Shown here one piece after another: positions 23,524 to 32,155 of a stretch of 64,000 bases of DNA (position 1 is the first letter of the stretch; each line of letters starts with the position of its first letter). Under the pieces are notes generated by a model. It was not told the origin of the DNA. It searched no databases and was given only the letters and a program-made list of their open reading frames with translations. The position numbers and the translations under genes were made by a program. The stretch is from assembly GCA_965220055.1 (NCBI GenBank), contig CBDCPE010000004.1:1178001-1242000 (forward strand), written 5' to 3'. The stretch is from Bin87 sp965220055. Lineage in GTDB: Bacteria; Chloroflexota; Dehalococcoidia; Lucifugimonadales; UBA3495.

Positions 23524-25197
23524 ATGGCACGGATGACTGGCAAGCACACCCTGGCACAGATGCTGGTGGCTGAAGGTGTGGAGTATATTTTTGGCAATCC
23601 CGGCACCAGCGAGACACCGTTCCTGGACGGGCTGCAGGACTTCCCGCAGTTGCAGTACATCCAGGCGCTGCAGGAAGGAACGGCGGTGGGGATGGCCGAC
23701 GGGTACGCTCGGGCCACGGGGAAGCCGGCATTCGCGAACATCCACATTGCGGGCGGTCTGGCGAACGGGATCAGTGGGCTGTACAACGCGTTCCGGGGCG
23801 GGACGCCGCTAGTGCTGACGGCGGGGAATTCAGACACGCGGATGCTGATCAGCGAACCGGTCTTGTCGGGCGACTTGGTGGAGATGACCAAGCAATACAC
23901 CAAGTGGAGCGTCGAGATCCGGCCCGCGTCGGATATTCCGGTGGCGATCCGGCGGGCGTTCAAAGAGGCCAAAACGCCGCCCACTGGACCGGTGTTCGTG
24001 TCGTTCCCGTGGGACACGCTGGACGAAGAGATTGATTTCGAGGCTGTTCCGTCATCGGATGGGTATTTCCGGATCCGGCCGGATGCCGCCGCGGTGGACC
24101 GAGCGACCGAGCTGCTGGCGGGGGCAGAGAATCCGGTGATCGTATTAGGAGACCGGGTGGCGCAGTCGGGAGCGGTGGAGCAGGTGGTACGGGTCGCAGA
24201 GCAAACGGGAGCGCGGGTGGTGGCGACGTCGTACTCCGAGGTGAACTTCCCGACGGCGCATCCGCAGTGGGGCGGGATGCTGAACCTCAACAGTCCGGCG
24301 ACGGCGCGACAGTTCCAAAACGCCGACGTAGTGATGGCGGTGGGCACGGACGTTTTCGCGTCGTTCCTGTACGTGGACGTGCCATTTTTGAATCCGGACA
24401 CGAAGTTGATCCACATGGACAGCAACTACTGGGAGATTGAAAAGAGCTACCCGACGGAAGTGGGGATCATGGCGGACCCGGCCGCGGGCATGGCAGACCT
24501 GGCGGTATCGCTCGAATCGAGCATGACCGGCGGCCAGCGGGAAGCCGCAGCGACTCGGGCGGCCACACTGGCGGCGACACGGAAGCGTGATGCGGAACGA
24601 TACCAAGAACGCATCAAGGCGACGTGGGACAACGCGCCGATGCCCGTGGAGCGGATGATGCACGAGCTGGCGGCTGCCGTGCCGCCAAACACCATCGTGG
24701 CCGACGAAGCGGTGACGTCGCGGCCAGCGGTGAACCGGGCGTTCGACTTTGAGAAGCCGGGCGACATCTACGGGATACGCGGAGGAGCGCTGGGCTGGGC
24801 CATGCCGGGAGCGCTGGGAGTGAAGCTGGCGCATCCGGACCGGCCGGTGCTGGCGGTGGTGGGCGACGGCGCGTCGATGTACACGGTGCAGGCGCTGTGG
24901 ACGGCGAGCCGGTACAACATCCCGGTGGTCTATGCGATCTGCAACAATCAGGCCTACCGCATCCTGAAGGTGAACATGGAGGTTTACCTGCGGGACATGC
25001 TGGACGACCGGGAGCGGGACAGCGCATACGTGGGAATGGAATTCGCGAACCGGCTGGACCTGGCGATGATGGCGCAGGCGATGGGCGTCCATGGCGAACG
25101 GGTGGACGATCCCGCGGAAATCGGACCGGCCGTAAGACGGGCATTCGACAGCGGGAAGCCGGCGCTATTGGACATCACGATCAGCGGGGCGCTGTAG
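23524..25197 (+). CDS. ThDP-dependent decarboxylase, benzoylformate decarboxylase-like
   Basis: 557 aa from the ATG at 23524 (GGGGAG upstream). Three-domain ThDP fold: E51 in QALQEGTAVGMADGYAR activates ThDP; GNPGTSETPFLDGL and NIHIAGG keep the Ser and His corresponding to S26 and H70 of benzoylformate decarboxylase. The ThDP/Mg motif is GDGASMYTVQALWTASRYNIP with ICNNQAY. The overall pattern fits MdlC-type 2-oxoacid decarboxylases better than acetolactate synthase, though the substrate is unknown. It lies downstream of the hydrolase and VOC genes and ends at a strong terminator. Confidence 0.87.
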   Translation: MARMTGKHTLAQMLVAEGVEYIFGNPGTSETPFLDGLQDFPQLQYIQALQEGTAVGMADGYARATGKPAFANIHIAGGLANGISGLYNAFRGGTPLVLTAGNSDTRMLISEPVLSGDLVEMTKQYTKWSVEIRPASDIPVAIRRAFKEAKTPPTGPVFVSFPWDTLDEEIDFEAVPSSDGYFRIRPDAAAVDRATELLAGAENPVIVLGDRVAQSGAVEQVVRVAEQTGARVVATSYSEVNFPTAHPQWGGMLNLNSPATARQFQNADVVMAVGTDVFASFLYVDVPFLNPDTKLIHMDSNYWEIEKSYPTEVGIMADPAAGMADLAVSLESSMTGGQREAAATRAATLAATRKRDAERYQERIKATWDNAPMPVERMMHELAAAVPPNTIVADEAVTSRPAVNRAFDFEKPGDIYGIRGGALGWAMPGALGVKLAHPDRPVLAVVGDGASMYTVQALWTASRYNIPVVYAICNNQAYRILKVNMEVYLRDMLDDRERDSAYVGMEFANRLDLAMMAQAMGVHGERVDDPAEIGPAVRRAFDSGKPALLDITISGAL

Positions 25198-25243
25198 TAA
25201 CTGAGCGACGCTGATCGTGATAGGCAACACTCATGAAAGAAGC

Positions 25244-25273
25244 GGGGCGGGTCTTGCAACCCGCCCCCTTTTG
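25244..25273 (+). terminator. Rho-independent terminator
   Basis: Nine GC pairs (GGGGCGGGT / ACCCGCCCC, loop CTTGCA) followed by CCTTTT, 46 bases after the ThDP decarboxylase stop. Confidence 0.75.
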
Positions 25274-25297
25274 GTGTCAAATGCTAACGATCCGCAT

Positions 25298-25780
25298 CTA
25301 GTCAGCGGAGCGGTCGGCCATGGCGAGGACCTCAGCCCATTCCTCGGGGGTTACGGGCTGGATGGAGAGACGCTGACCACGCCGGATCACCTGCATGTCG
25401 GCGAGGGCCGGGTTGGCCTTGAGCTCGTTCAGGCTGACGAAACGCGGCAGACGGTTTTCGGCCTTTATGTCAACCATCAGCCAGGTCGGGTTGGCCGGGT
25501 TGGACTTGGGGTCGTAGTAGCGGGAGTTTGGATCCCACGCAGTATCGTCGGGATAGGACTCGCGAACGATGCGAGCGGTGCCGATGACGCCGGGCGGCTT
25601 GGCGTTGCTATGGTAGAAGAGGACGCAATCGCCAACGCGCATGTCGTCGCGCATGAAGTTACGGGCCTGGTAATTGCGCACGCCGTCCCACTCAGCGGTT
25701 TGGTCGTTCTCGGACGCCAAGTGGTCGTAGGAGTAAGAATTAGGCTCTGACTTGAACAGCCAATAACGGGGTTCGGGCAT
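25298..25780 (-). CDS. EVE-domain protein (PUA-like fold)
   Basis: 160 aa. It begins RYWLFKSEPNSYSYDHL and contains WDGVRNYQARNFMRDDMRVGDCVLFYHSN followed by GVIGTARIVRESYPD, the hallmark of the EVE domain. The aromatic cage suggests binding of a modified base in DNA or RNA; some relatives read 5-methylcytosine or its derivatives. CCGGAG lies ten bases before the ATG. It follows the PII gene by 100 bases on the same strand and may be the last gene of that transcript. Confidence 0.92.
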   Translation of the reverse strand: MPEPRYWLFKSEPNSYSYDHLASENDQTAEWDGVRNYQARNFMRDDMRVGDCVLFYHSNAKPPGVIGTARIVRESYPDDTAWDPNSRYYDPKSNPANPTWLMVDIKAENRLPRFVSLNELKANPALADMQVIRRGQRLSIQPVTPEEWAEVLAMADRSAD

Positions 25781-25880
25781 CGAGTCAACTCCGGAGAATA
25801 TTACATGGACATACGGAACGGGTCTGCGTAATGGTTGCCGATTCGGAGCGGGTGAACGACGGCAGGACCGATGTGGGACC

Positions 25881-26225
25881 CTAGACGGCCTCGCTCCCGT
25901 GTTCGCCGGTGCGGATGCGGATGGCGTCGGCGACGGGATAGATGAAAATCTTACCGTCACCGGGGGCGCCGGTGATGGCGTTGGTACGGATGATGTCGAC
26001 AGCGCGATCGGTATCTGGGTCGTTCACGACGACTTCGAGTTTGACCTTGGGGAGCATGTCGATGCGGTAGGTGCCGAGACCACGGGCAGCGGTCACCTCG
26101 ACACCGCCCTGGGCCCCGCGGCCAGAGACTTGCGTCACCGTCAGACCAACGATACCGGCCTCACTCAGAGCATCCTTAATGTTGGTCAGGCGTTCGGGCC
26201 GGAAGATTGCTTCAATCTTGATCAT
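25881..26225 (-). CDS. glnB: PII signal-transduction protein with a divergent T-loop
   Basis: 114 aa. PII features: MIKIEAIFRPERLTNIKDAL at the start, LPKVKLEVVV, the B-loop TGAPGDGKIFIYP and the C-loop RIRTGE, so ATP/ADP binding is likely. In the T-loop the canonical ELYRGAEY is replaced by EVTAARGLGTY, so the uridylylated Tyr51 is absent, and Lys40 is Gly while Gln39 is kept. It thus probably senses adenylates and perhaps 2-oxoglutarate without GlnD control. It lies 27 bases after an acyl-CoA ligase, not beside amtB or glnA. SD AGGAG is seven bases before the ATG. Confidence 0.88.
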   Translation of the reverse strand: MIKIEAIFRPERLTNIKDALSEAGIVGLTVTQVSGRGAQGGVEVTAARGLGTYRIDMLPKVKLEVVVNDPDTDRAVDIIRTNAITGAPGDGKIFIYPVADAIRIRTGEHGSEAV

Positions 26226-26252
26226 CAAATAGCTCCTGTTACCAAATATTTA

Positions 26253-27884
26253 TCATCTCCGGATTTGGATACCGGCGGCTTCGCGGTCGAAGCAACCCGA
26301 GATCAGGTCTTCGCGCTCCTGGCGCAAGACGTCTTTTCTGACCCGAAGGCTCGGGGTACGTGGGAGTTCGTCACGGATTTCGATGTAGCGGGGAACCTTG
26401 AAGTAAGCGAGGCGGTCGGCGCACCAGTAGATCACGTCCTCGGGTTGAGGAGACGCGCCGGGACGTGGCGTGATATAGGCCTTGACCTCGTCCTCGCCGA
26501 GCTCCGACGGAACGGCGATGATGGCGCAGTCCAGGACGCTCTCGTGGCTCTTGATCACGTCCTCGACTTCCTGAGAGGAGATGTTCTCGCCGCGGCGACG
26601 GATGACGTCCTTCTTACGATCGACGAAATACAGATAGTTGTCGTCGTCGAGCCAGCCAAGATCGCCGGTGAAAAGCCAACCGTCACGCAGGGAGGCGCTG
26701 GTCTCGGCGTCGTTGCGCCAGTAGCCGGCCATGGTGGCGGGGTTGCGAATAGTGATTTCGCCGGGCTGGCCGTTTGGAACTGGATCGCCGGCATCGTCCA
26801 CGATGCGCACGGCGTTTTCAAATCCGGAGTCGGGATGCTGGCGGGGTTGACCCGACGAGTTGGGACGGCGTTCGCCACGGATGGTCTCGATGGTGCCGTA
26901 GCAGGTCTCGGTCATTCCGAAGCCGACGATGATGTCCGTGCCGAAGCGCTGCTCGAACTCGGTGAGGAATTCGGGCGAAAAGGCGGGGGAACCGTAGAAG
27001 AGGCGCACGGTGTTGTTGCGGTCGTCGGGTTGAGGATCATTCTTGGAGAGTACAGGCATCATCATGCCGATGAAGTTGACCACCGTGGCGCGGGCTTCTC
27101 GGACCTGATCCCAGAAGCGGGAGGCGCTGAAACGATCCTGCACGACCAGGGTGGCGCCGGCCGCCAGGGTACCCATGGTGCTGTAGTACTGGGCGTTGGC
27201 GTGGAAGTAGGGGAGGCAGGTAAAGAAGCGATCATCGGGCGTGGCCTGGGTCCAGAGAGCGAAACCCTGGCCGGCGGACACGTACATTTGATGGGTAACC
27301 TGGACGCCCTTGGGGTTGCCGGTGGTGCCGGAGGTGTACTGGAGCATCGAGATGTCGGTGGGAGCCACGGGCGGAAGCTCGGCGATTTCAGGCGACGCGG
27401 CCAGTAGGTCGGAGTATTTGGTCCAACCGGAAGGCGCAGCATCATCGCCGACGAAGAGCCGATGGCGAACGCACGGGGCGATATCAGCGGCCGGGGTAGC
27501 GACGTCGAGCAAGCTTTCATGGGCGACGAGGGCCGAGGCCTCAGCGTTGTTGAGGATAAAGGCCATCTCGTCGCGGCGGTAGGCGGTGTTGATGGTGACA
27601 GTGATACCGCCGATGAGCGCGAGACCGAACCAGGTGTAGAGGACCTCGGGGACGTTGGGCAGGAAAATGCAAACTCGGTCGCCGTGGCCGATGCCCAAAT
27701 CACGGAACATGGTGGCCGCCGAACGGCAGCGGTGATAAAAGTCGGAGTAGGTGATCTGCCGGCCAGCGATCTCGATGAATGTCTTGTCGGGGTTGGAGCC
27801 GACGACAATCTCCAGAAACTCACCGAGGGATTTTTCCCACGACTGGCGGTTGGGCAATGGCTCCAGACCGAGGATCCTGCTCAT
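26253..27884 (-). CDS. Acyl-CoA ligase (AMP-forming)
   Basis: 543 aa. The P-loop is YTSGTTGNPKG (183-193), followed by GFGMTETCYG, then FTGDLGWLDDDNYLYFVDRKKDVIRRRGENIS, and the C-terminal catalytic Lys lies in PRTPSLRVRKDVLR. It activates a carboxylic acid to its acyl-AMP and then the CoA thioester. The nearest recognisable group is the CaiC-like carnitine/crotonobetaine or medium/long-chain acid ligases; the substrate is uncertain. It heads a minus-strand cluster with PII and EVE genes. No clear SD is seen. Confidence 0.9.
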   Translation of the reverse strand: MSRILGLEPLPNRQSWEKSLGEFLEIVVGSNPDKTFIEIAGRQITYSDFYHRCRSAATMFRDLGIGHGDRVCIFLPNVPEVLYTWFGLALIGGITVTINTAYRRDEMAFILNNAEASALVAHESLLDVATPAADIAPCVRHRLFVGDDAAPSGWTKYSDLLAASPEIAELPPVAPTDISMLQYTSGTTGNPKGVQVTHQMYVSAGQGFALWTQATPDDRFFTCLPYFHANAQYYSTMGTLAAGATLVVQDRFSASRFWDQVREARATVVNFIGMMMPVLSKNDPQPDDRNNTVRLFYGSPAFSPEFLTEFEQRFGTDIIVGFGMTETCYGTIETIRGERRPNSSGQPRQHPDSGFENAVRIVDDAGDPVPNGQPGEITIRNPATMAGYWRNDAETSASLRDGWLFTGDLGWLDDDNYLYFVDRKKDVIRRRGENISSQEVEDVIKSHESVLDCAIIAVPSELGEDEVKAYITPRPGASPQPEDVIYWCADRLAYFKVPRYIEIRDELPRTPSLRVRKDVLRQEREDLISGCFDREAAGIQIRR

Positions 27885-28018
27885 AAATAAACTCAGAAAC
27901 GTGCGGCGGCAAGCGTGCAGCCGGCGACGGATTACGTAGGTTTCACGCTATCACGCGAGCCGGGTACGGTCAATAGCAGGGCATCTGGGACACCCGCTTG
28001 AGAGGAACCCTGGCCCCG

Positions 28019-28711
28019 CTACGCCAGTGGCCGGACCGGGATGGCGTCGGGGAAGGGAACGCGGAAGGTGCGCTCCAAGGCGCGCTTCCATAAGGGCGAC
28101 AGCTCGATGGCGTCGCGGTCGTCGCGCATGGGCAGCGGCACCGGATGGCAGGGGCACTCCGGCGGCGTCTTGCCATGGGTGTAGAAACCGTGGGGGTCCG
28201 GTCGTCTCGCCAATGGCGCGCCCATCAGGTGGTGCTCGGCGGCGATCTCCTTGTAGTCCGCCAGGGCGATGATCTCCGTCACGCAGGTGGGCGCGGGTCG
28301 GCGTGGCGGGCGGTTGCGGCGGCCCCGTCCCGATGTGGGACGGCCGGCGATGGCTCCCTCCACCGAACGGATCAGCGCCGCGACGCGGTTGCAGGCGCGA
28401 CGAGACAGACGCTGCCGTTGGATGGGTAATGCCGCAGCCAGTTGGTCGGGCAGCCGGTAGATGCTCCGGAAGATGCGGACCCCTCCGTTGGAGATCTGTC
28501 CCGCATCCGCCAGCATGAACAGGGTGTTGGTCAACTTGCGTCGGGTGGGCCGGCGCAACAGGGCACAGTGGAACAAGGCCGACGTGGCCGCGTGCGAGGC
28601 CGCCCGGGCCAGCGCATTGGCGGCACGATCGTATTTGCCGGAGTTGTGGTCGGACCGCGCCAGCGACAGAAACCGCCGGGCCTGGGTCTGATGATGATGG
28701 ACACTGCCCAT
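28019..28711 (-). CDS. Unrecognised Arg-rich protein with a possible HEPN-like N-terminal half
   Basis: 230 aa from the ATG at 28711 (AAAGGAG 11 bases upstream). The N-terminal half is helical: ARRFLSLARSDHNSGKYDRA, then LARAASHAATSALFHC, then RRKLTNTLFMLADAGQISNG and FRSIYRLPDQLAA, an order reminiscent of HEPN or SAV-type helical bundles. A basic Pro/Arg linker (RGRRNRPPRRPAPT) leads to a C-terminal part with GFYTHGKTPPECPCHPVPLP and WKRALERTFRVPF. No function is proposed. It borders the 1.4-kb repeat tract and an acyl-CoA ligase on the other side. Its Arg/His richness differs from its neighbours, which could mean recent acquisition. Confidence 0.55.
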   Translation of the reverse strand: MGSVHHHQTQARRFLSLARSDHNSGKYDRAANALARAASHAATSALFHCALLRRPTRRKLTNTLFMLADAGQISNGGVRIFRSIYRLPDQLAAALPIQRQRLSRRACNRVAALIRSVEGAIAGRPTSGRGRRNRPPRRPAPTCVTEIIALADYKEIAAEHHLMGAPLARRPDPHGFYTHGKTPPECPCHPVPLPMRDDRDAIELSPLWKRALERTFRVPFPDAIPVRPLA

Positions 28712-28954
28712 GATGGATGACGCTCCTTTGGATGGGTGTGTCCCGATGGGATGGGTAATAGTTGTGGGTTGCGGTTCGGTGGCCGGTGAGGGCGGGACGA
28801 ATGGTTATTTGCCCCTGCTCGATGATGCGATTGGTGGTGCGTCACGCCGCCCATGCTCCGGCGAGATTGCCGCGAATGCACAAGGCAGTCTCGCAATTAC
28901 AGGCAGAGGTAATGGCTCGACGGGTTCACCACGAGCGGGGTGTGTCGGGGCCAC

Positions 28955-28984
28955 GGGATTGCCGCGCTGCGCTCGCAATGACAG
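28955..28984 (+). repeat. Family A repeat
   Basis: GGGATTGCCGCGCTGC then GCTCGCAATGACAG. Confidence 0.75.
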
Positions 28985-29478
28985 ATGTACCGGGTTGGTG
29001 GTGGTTGCCGGGTGACCGACGCGGCAGCGGACAGGCGAAGGGCTGCTGGCGGGTCAGGCACGAGGCGGTGTTGCGATGGGCTTGCTCCTTGGTTGCTGGG
29101 TTGCAGGTGGTTGTTGGTTTGCAGGCGATTGGGATTTTGACCAGGTCCCAGGTATGTATCAGCCCTACGGCCGGAGGTGTTGCGCTGTGGTTTTTGGCTC
29201 TCATTCTCCATGCCTCCGGGGCACGATGCCTAGAGCATGGCGCGCTGTGGCAGGCGCGGTGGCCGAGGGGACTGCTCCGGTTATAGCGACCGAGGACAGT
29301 CTCCTGCAGAGGCCGGTAGCGACTTGGTGCTGATGTGGCCGTGTTGCCTGGGACCTGGTCGGGATCGAGTTTTCACCTGTGGAACCATGATAGCACGGGC
29401 GTTCTGGCAGAGGCCGGGTGCGGGTGTCACCAGATTTGGGGACGGTAAGTCGTGTTCTGAGTAGCCCAGTGGAGCCGG

Positions 29479-29656
29479 CGAGATTGCCGCGCTTCGCTCG
29501 CAATGACAGTGCGGAGTGGCGGAAGAAGGTCAGTAGTGAGGAACACGGGCGAGGGGTTATTCACCCCTACGGCTGGGAGATCGCTCACATGGCGGCAGGC
29601 GCGTGTCAGTGGGCCGAGCGACGGTCGTTGGGTAAGGAGGGCAGCGGATCGCCGAT
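29479..29656 (+). repeat. Composite A+B tandem unit 1 (178 bp)
   Basis: A family A copy (29479-29509), a spacer, a family B-like palindrome (29546-29570) and a second spacer ending before the next family A copy. GATCG..CACATGGCGG..GGTGCGTGT-like spacer sequence recurs in unit 2. Confidence 0.7.
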
Positions 29657-29843
29657 GAGATTGCCGCGCTTCGCTCGCAATGACAGTGGGAGTTGCCGAC
29701 GGAGGGGGTAGGTGAGTAGGGAGGAGCACGGGCGAATGATTGTTCGCCCCTACGGCTGGGGGATCGTGCACATGGCGGAAGGTGCGTGTCTACAGGAGGG
29801 GCGACGGTCGTCGGGGTTAAGGAGATGACAGCGGATTGCCGGC
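29657..29843 (+). repeat. Composite A+B tandem unit 2 (187 bp)
   Basis: Family A at 29657-29686 and family B at 29729-29754 (GGGCGAATGATTGTTCGCCC), with spacer sequence resembling unit 1. Confidence 0.7.
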
Positions 29844-29945
29844 GAGATTGCCGCGCTTTGCTCGCAACGACAGCGCGGTGGCATAAGGGAAAGGTATGCA
29901 AGTGCGGAGCACGGGGCGGACGATTGTTCGCTCTTACGACCGACG
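29844..29945 (+). repeat. Composite A+B tandem unit 3 (partial)
   Basis: Family A at 29844-29873 (with CAACGACAG) and a diverged family B at 29912-29940; the following spacer no longer matches clearly. Confidence 0.6.
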
Positions 29946-30153
29946 CCGCACAGGTGGCAGGGTCGGCAGGCAGAGTGCTGCTCCAGTCACGGCGACTGGG
30001 ATGGGTCAATTGACAGCGATTTGGGGCGGATTTAGACTGCCATGCACCCGGTTGGCGGTCATTGACACCTGAATGCAATGGCCGTGTCGCTGGTCTCCTG
30101 GCCACGCCGGAAGCGACTTGCCGGGGATTTGCGTAGCGCTTAGCAGGACGGAT

Positions 30154-30561
30154 ATGGTCGTTTCAGTAGATACACAATGCCTGCGTCTGACCGACGAGAG
30201 CGGGGAACGTGGGGTGCTGTTGGGGATGCGGTGTTCGCAGTGCGACGTATGCGTTTTCGGGCCGGCGACTTTCTGCCAGTCGTGCACGGCACCAGACCTG
30301 CAGGAAGTGGAGCTGTCGACGGAGGGAACGCTGTACAGCTTCACGATCGTCAGGGTGCCGCCGTCGGGATGGCCGGGGCCGGTGCCGTACGTGTTGGGCG
30401 AGGCGGAATTGCCCGAGGGGCCCCACGTGCTAGCGGAGGTGATCGAATGCGCGCATGACGATCTGCGGGTGGGGATGGCGGTCACGCTAGCGCTACAGAC
30501 GGTAGCCATGAGCGGTGTGGAAGGCTCGGAGAGGGCGGTGTACAAGTGGCGACCCATCTAG
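30154..30561 (+). CDS. DUF35 zinc-ribbon/OB-fold acyl-CoA-associated protein
   Basis: 135 aa from the ATG at 30154 (AGGA upstream). A rubredoxin-like zinc ribbon is made by MRCSQCDVCVFGPATFCQSC, followed by an OB-fold (LYSFTIVRVPPSGWPGPVPYVLGEAEL). DUF35 proteins partner with thiolase-like proteins and bind acyl-CoA, for example in HMG-CoA synthesis or sterol degradation complexes. The thiolase gene begins 200 bases downstream, but the two are separated by a four-copy tandem repeat array. Confidence 0.88.
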   Translation: MVVSVDTQCLRLTDESGERGVLLGMRCSQCDVCVFGPATFCQSCTAPDLQEVELSTEGTLYSFTIVRVPPSGWPGPVPYVLGEAELPEGPHVLAEVIECAHDDLRVGMAVTLALQTVAMSGVEGSERAVYKWRPI

Positions 30562-30571
30562 AGAGAGCAAC

Positions 30572-30746
30572 GAGATTGCCGCGCTTTGTTCGCAATGACA
30601 GGTTCGGAGGGGCGGGCGCGGGTTTGACGCGCTTTGCTCGCTATGACAGCTTCGTTTGGGCGCACGCGGGTTTGACGCGCTTCGCTGGCATTGACAGGTT
30701 CGCAGGAGTGGACGCGGGTTTGACGCGCTTTGCTCTCAATGACAAT
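30572..30746 (+). repeat. 48/49-bp tandem array built from family A repeats, four copies
   Basis: Family A-like cores begin at 30572, 30621, 30669 and 30718, a period of 48-49 bases. The first reads GAGATTGCCGCGC; the other three read GGGTTTGACGCGC. The array ends 15 bases before the thiolase ATG. Confidence 0.8.
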
Positions 30747-30760
30747 CAGGTGGTGGAAAG

Positions 30761-31915
30761 ATGACGCAGTTTCGGCCCGGGCGCGAAGTGATGGTAGTGG
30801 GAGTGGGATTGCACGCCTTCGGGAGATTTCCCGAGCAGAGCCTGTCGGACCTGGCGCGGGACGCCGTGGTGGACGCGCTGCGGGATTCGGGCGTGCCGTG
30901 GTCGGCGATACCGGTGGCGTACTTCGGGCACGTGTATTACCACGGGATGTCGATCGGTGAGTCGACGCTGGCGCAGCTTGGGTTGACGGGGGTGCCAATC
31001 ATCAACGTGGAGAACGCGTGCTCCAGCGGGTCGACGGCGTTCTGGCAAGCCTACTGGGGGATAACGTCGGGCGTGTTCGACATGGCGCTAGCGTTCGGGG
31101 CGGAGAAGGTGCCGAGCGGGCCGGTGACAGTGACCGCGGAGAACAGCCCGGCGCGGTACATCGGCGGCGACCACATGATGGCGGGCTACGCGCTGCGGAT
31201 GAAGCGGTACATGGAGGAAACGGGGGCGCCGGCGTCGGCGCTGGCGCAGGTATCGGTGAAAGCGCGGCAGGCGGCGTCGATGAACCCGTATGCGCACCGC
31301 AAAGAAACCTACTCGGTGGAGGACGTGCTGAACTCGCGGCTGATCGCAGACCCGCTGACGCTGTACCAGTGCTGTCCGACCAGCGAGGGAGGGGCGGCAG
31401 CGGTGCTGTGCGCGGCGGATATGCTGGACACCTACGGCGTCGACAGGAGCCGGGCGATTCGGGTTGCGGCGGCGGCGCTGACCTCGGGCAACTACAACGG
31501 GCGAGGCAGCGACCACTCGGCGTTCAGCCCGTACCGGACGGAGCCGGCGGCGTTGCAAGCGTATGAGATGGCGGGGATCGGGCCTGAGGACGTGGACCTG
31601 GCGCAGGTGCACGATGCGGCGACCATCGGCGAGTTGCAGCAGATCGAGGCCCTGCATCTGACGCCGTTCGGCGAAGCCTGGAGAGCCACGGAAGAGGGGA
31701 GAACGGCGCTGGGCGGGGACATCCCGGTGAACACGGACGGGGGATTGCTGGCAATGGGACACCCGTTTGGGGCGTCCGGGATCCGGATGGTGCACGAAAC
31801 GGTAATGCAGTTGCGGGGCGAAGCCGGGCCGAGGCAGGTGGAGAACGCGCGGGTCGGCGTGGCGCAGTGTTCGGGGGCCGGAGACGTTACGACGGTGCAT
31901 ATCCTGACGAAATAG
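30761..31915 (+). CDS. Thiolase-family protein (SCP-x/lipid-transfer thiolase type)
   Basis: 384 aa. The nucleophilic Cys is C87 in NVENACSSGSTAFW; the second half has DLAQVHDAATIGELQQIEAL, NTDGGLLAMGHPFGASGIRM with the conserved His, and a C-terminal VGVAQCSGAGDVTTVHIL. It should condense or cleave acyl-CoAs, acting with the DUF35 protein upstream. The ATG lies directly after the repeat array; GGTGGAAAG supplies the SD. Confidence 0.9.
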   Translation: MTQFRPGREVMVVGVGLHAFGRFPEQSLSDLARDAVVDALRDSGVPWSAIPVAYFGHVYYHGMSIGESTLAQLGLTGVPIINVENACSSGSTAFWQAYWGITSGVFDMALAFGAEKVPSGPVTVTAENSPARYIGGDHMMAGYALRMKRYMEETGAPASALAQVSVKARQAASMNPYAHRKETYSVEDVLNSRLIADPLTLYQCCPTSEGGAAAVLCAADMLDTYGVDRSRAIRVAAAALTSGNYNGRGSDHSAFSPYRTEPAALQAYEMAGIGPEDVDLAQVHDAATIGELQQIEALHLTPFGEAWRATEEGRTALGGDIPVNTDGGLLAMGHPFGASGIRMVHETVMQLRGEAGPRQVENARVGVAQCSGAGDVTTVHILTK

Positions 31916-31976
31916 GGGAAAGAACGAGGTTGGCGCGGTTTGGGTCGTCATTATGGCGAGATCGCTGACCACAACG

Positions 31977-32049
31977 GGATTGCCGCTCTGCGCTCGCAAT
32001 GACAAACACACATGGATCTACGAGATTGACGCGCTACGGTCGCAATGAC
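31977..32049 (+). repeat. Two family A repeats
   Basis: Copies at 31977-32004 and 32022-32049 (GAGATTGACGCGC variant); a degenerate copy may lie at 31925-31955. The gap 31916-32155 holds no gene. Confidence 0.7.
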
Positions 32050-32155
32050 GATAATTCATAGAGTTCCGTCATTTCCGCGTCGCGCCAGGAACGACAGGAA
32101 TGCGTGAGGCAGCGGGCCAGCGGCATTGGGCTACGAATGACGGGTTGGGACGAAC

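Larger units (their letters stand above)
28712..30153. other. Gene-free, repeat-rich stretch (1.4 kb)
   Basis: No coding region is supported on either strand. The stretch holds at least four family A and three family B repeat copies, including a three-fold composite tandem (29479 to about 29945). Short open frames here are interrupted or built from repeat sequence. Some segments such as 29100-29280 contain neither family and show nothing recognisable. Confidence 0.7.

Noticed and set aside
25899..27407. Long plus-strand open frame of 502 codons
   Set aside because: Antisense to the PII and acyl-CoA ligase genes; the Gly/Asp/Val-rich product is typical of a shadow frame.
29479..29945. Integron attC cassette array
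   Set aside because: There is no coding sequence between the repeats, no integrase, and no attC-type core sites; spacers are themselves repeated.
29479..30746. CRISPR array in the repeat-rich region
   Set aside because: Repeats are imperfect, spaced irregularly (178-187 bp) or at 48-49 bp with related spacers, and occur singly across the window. No cas genes are present.
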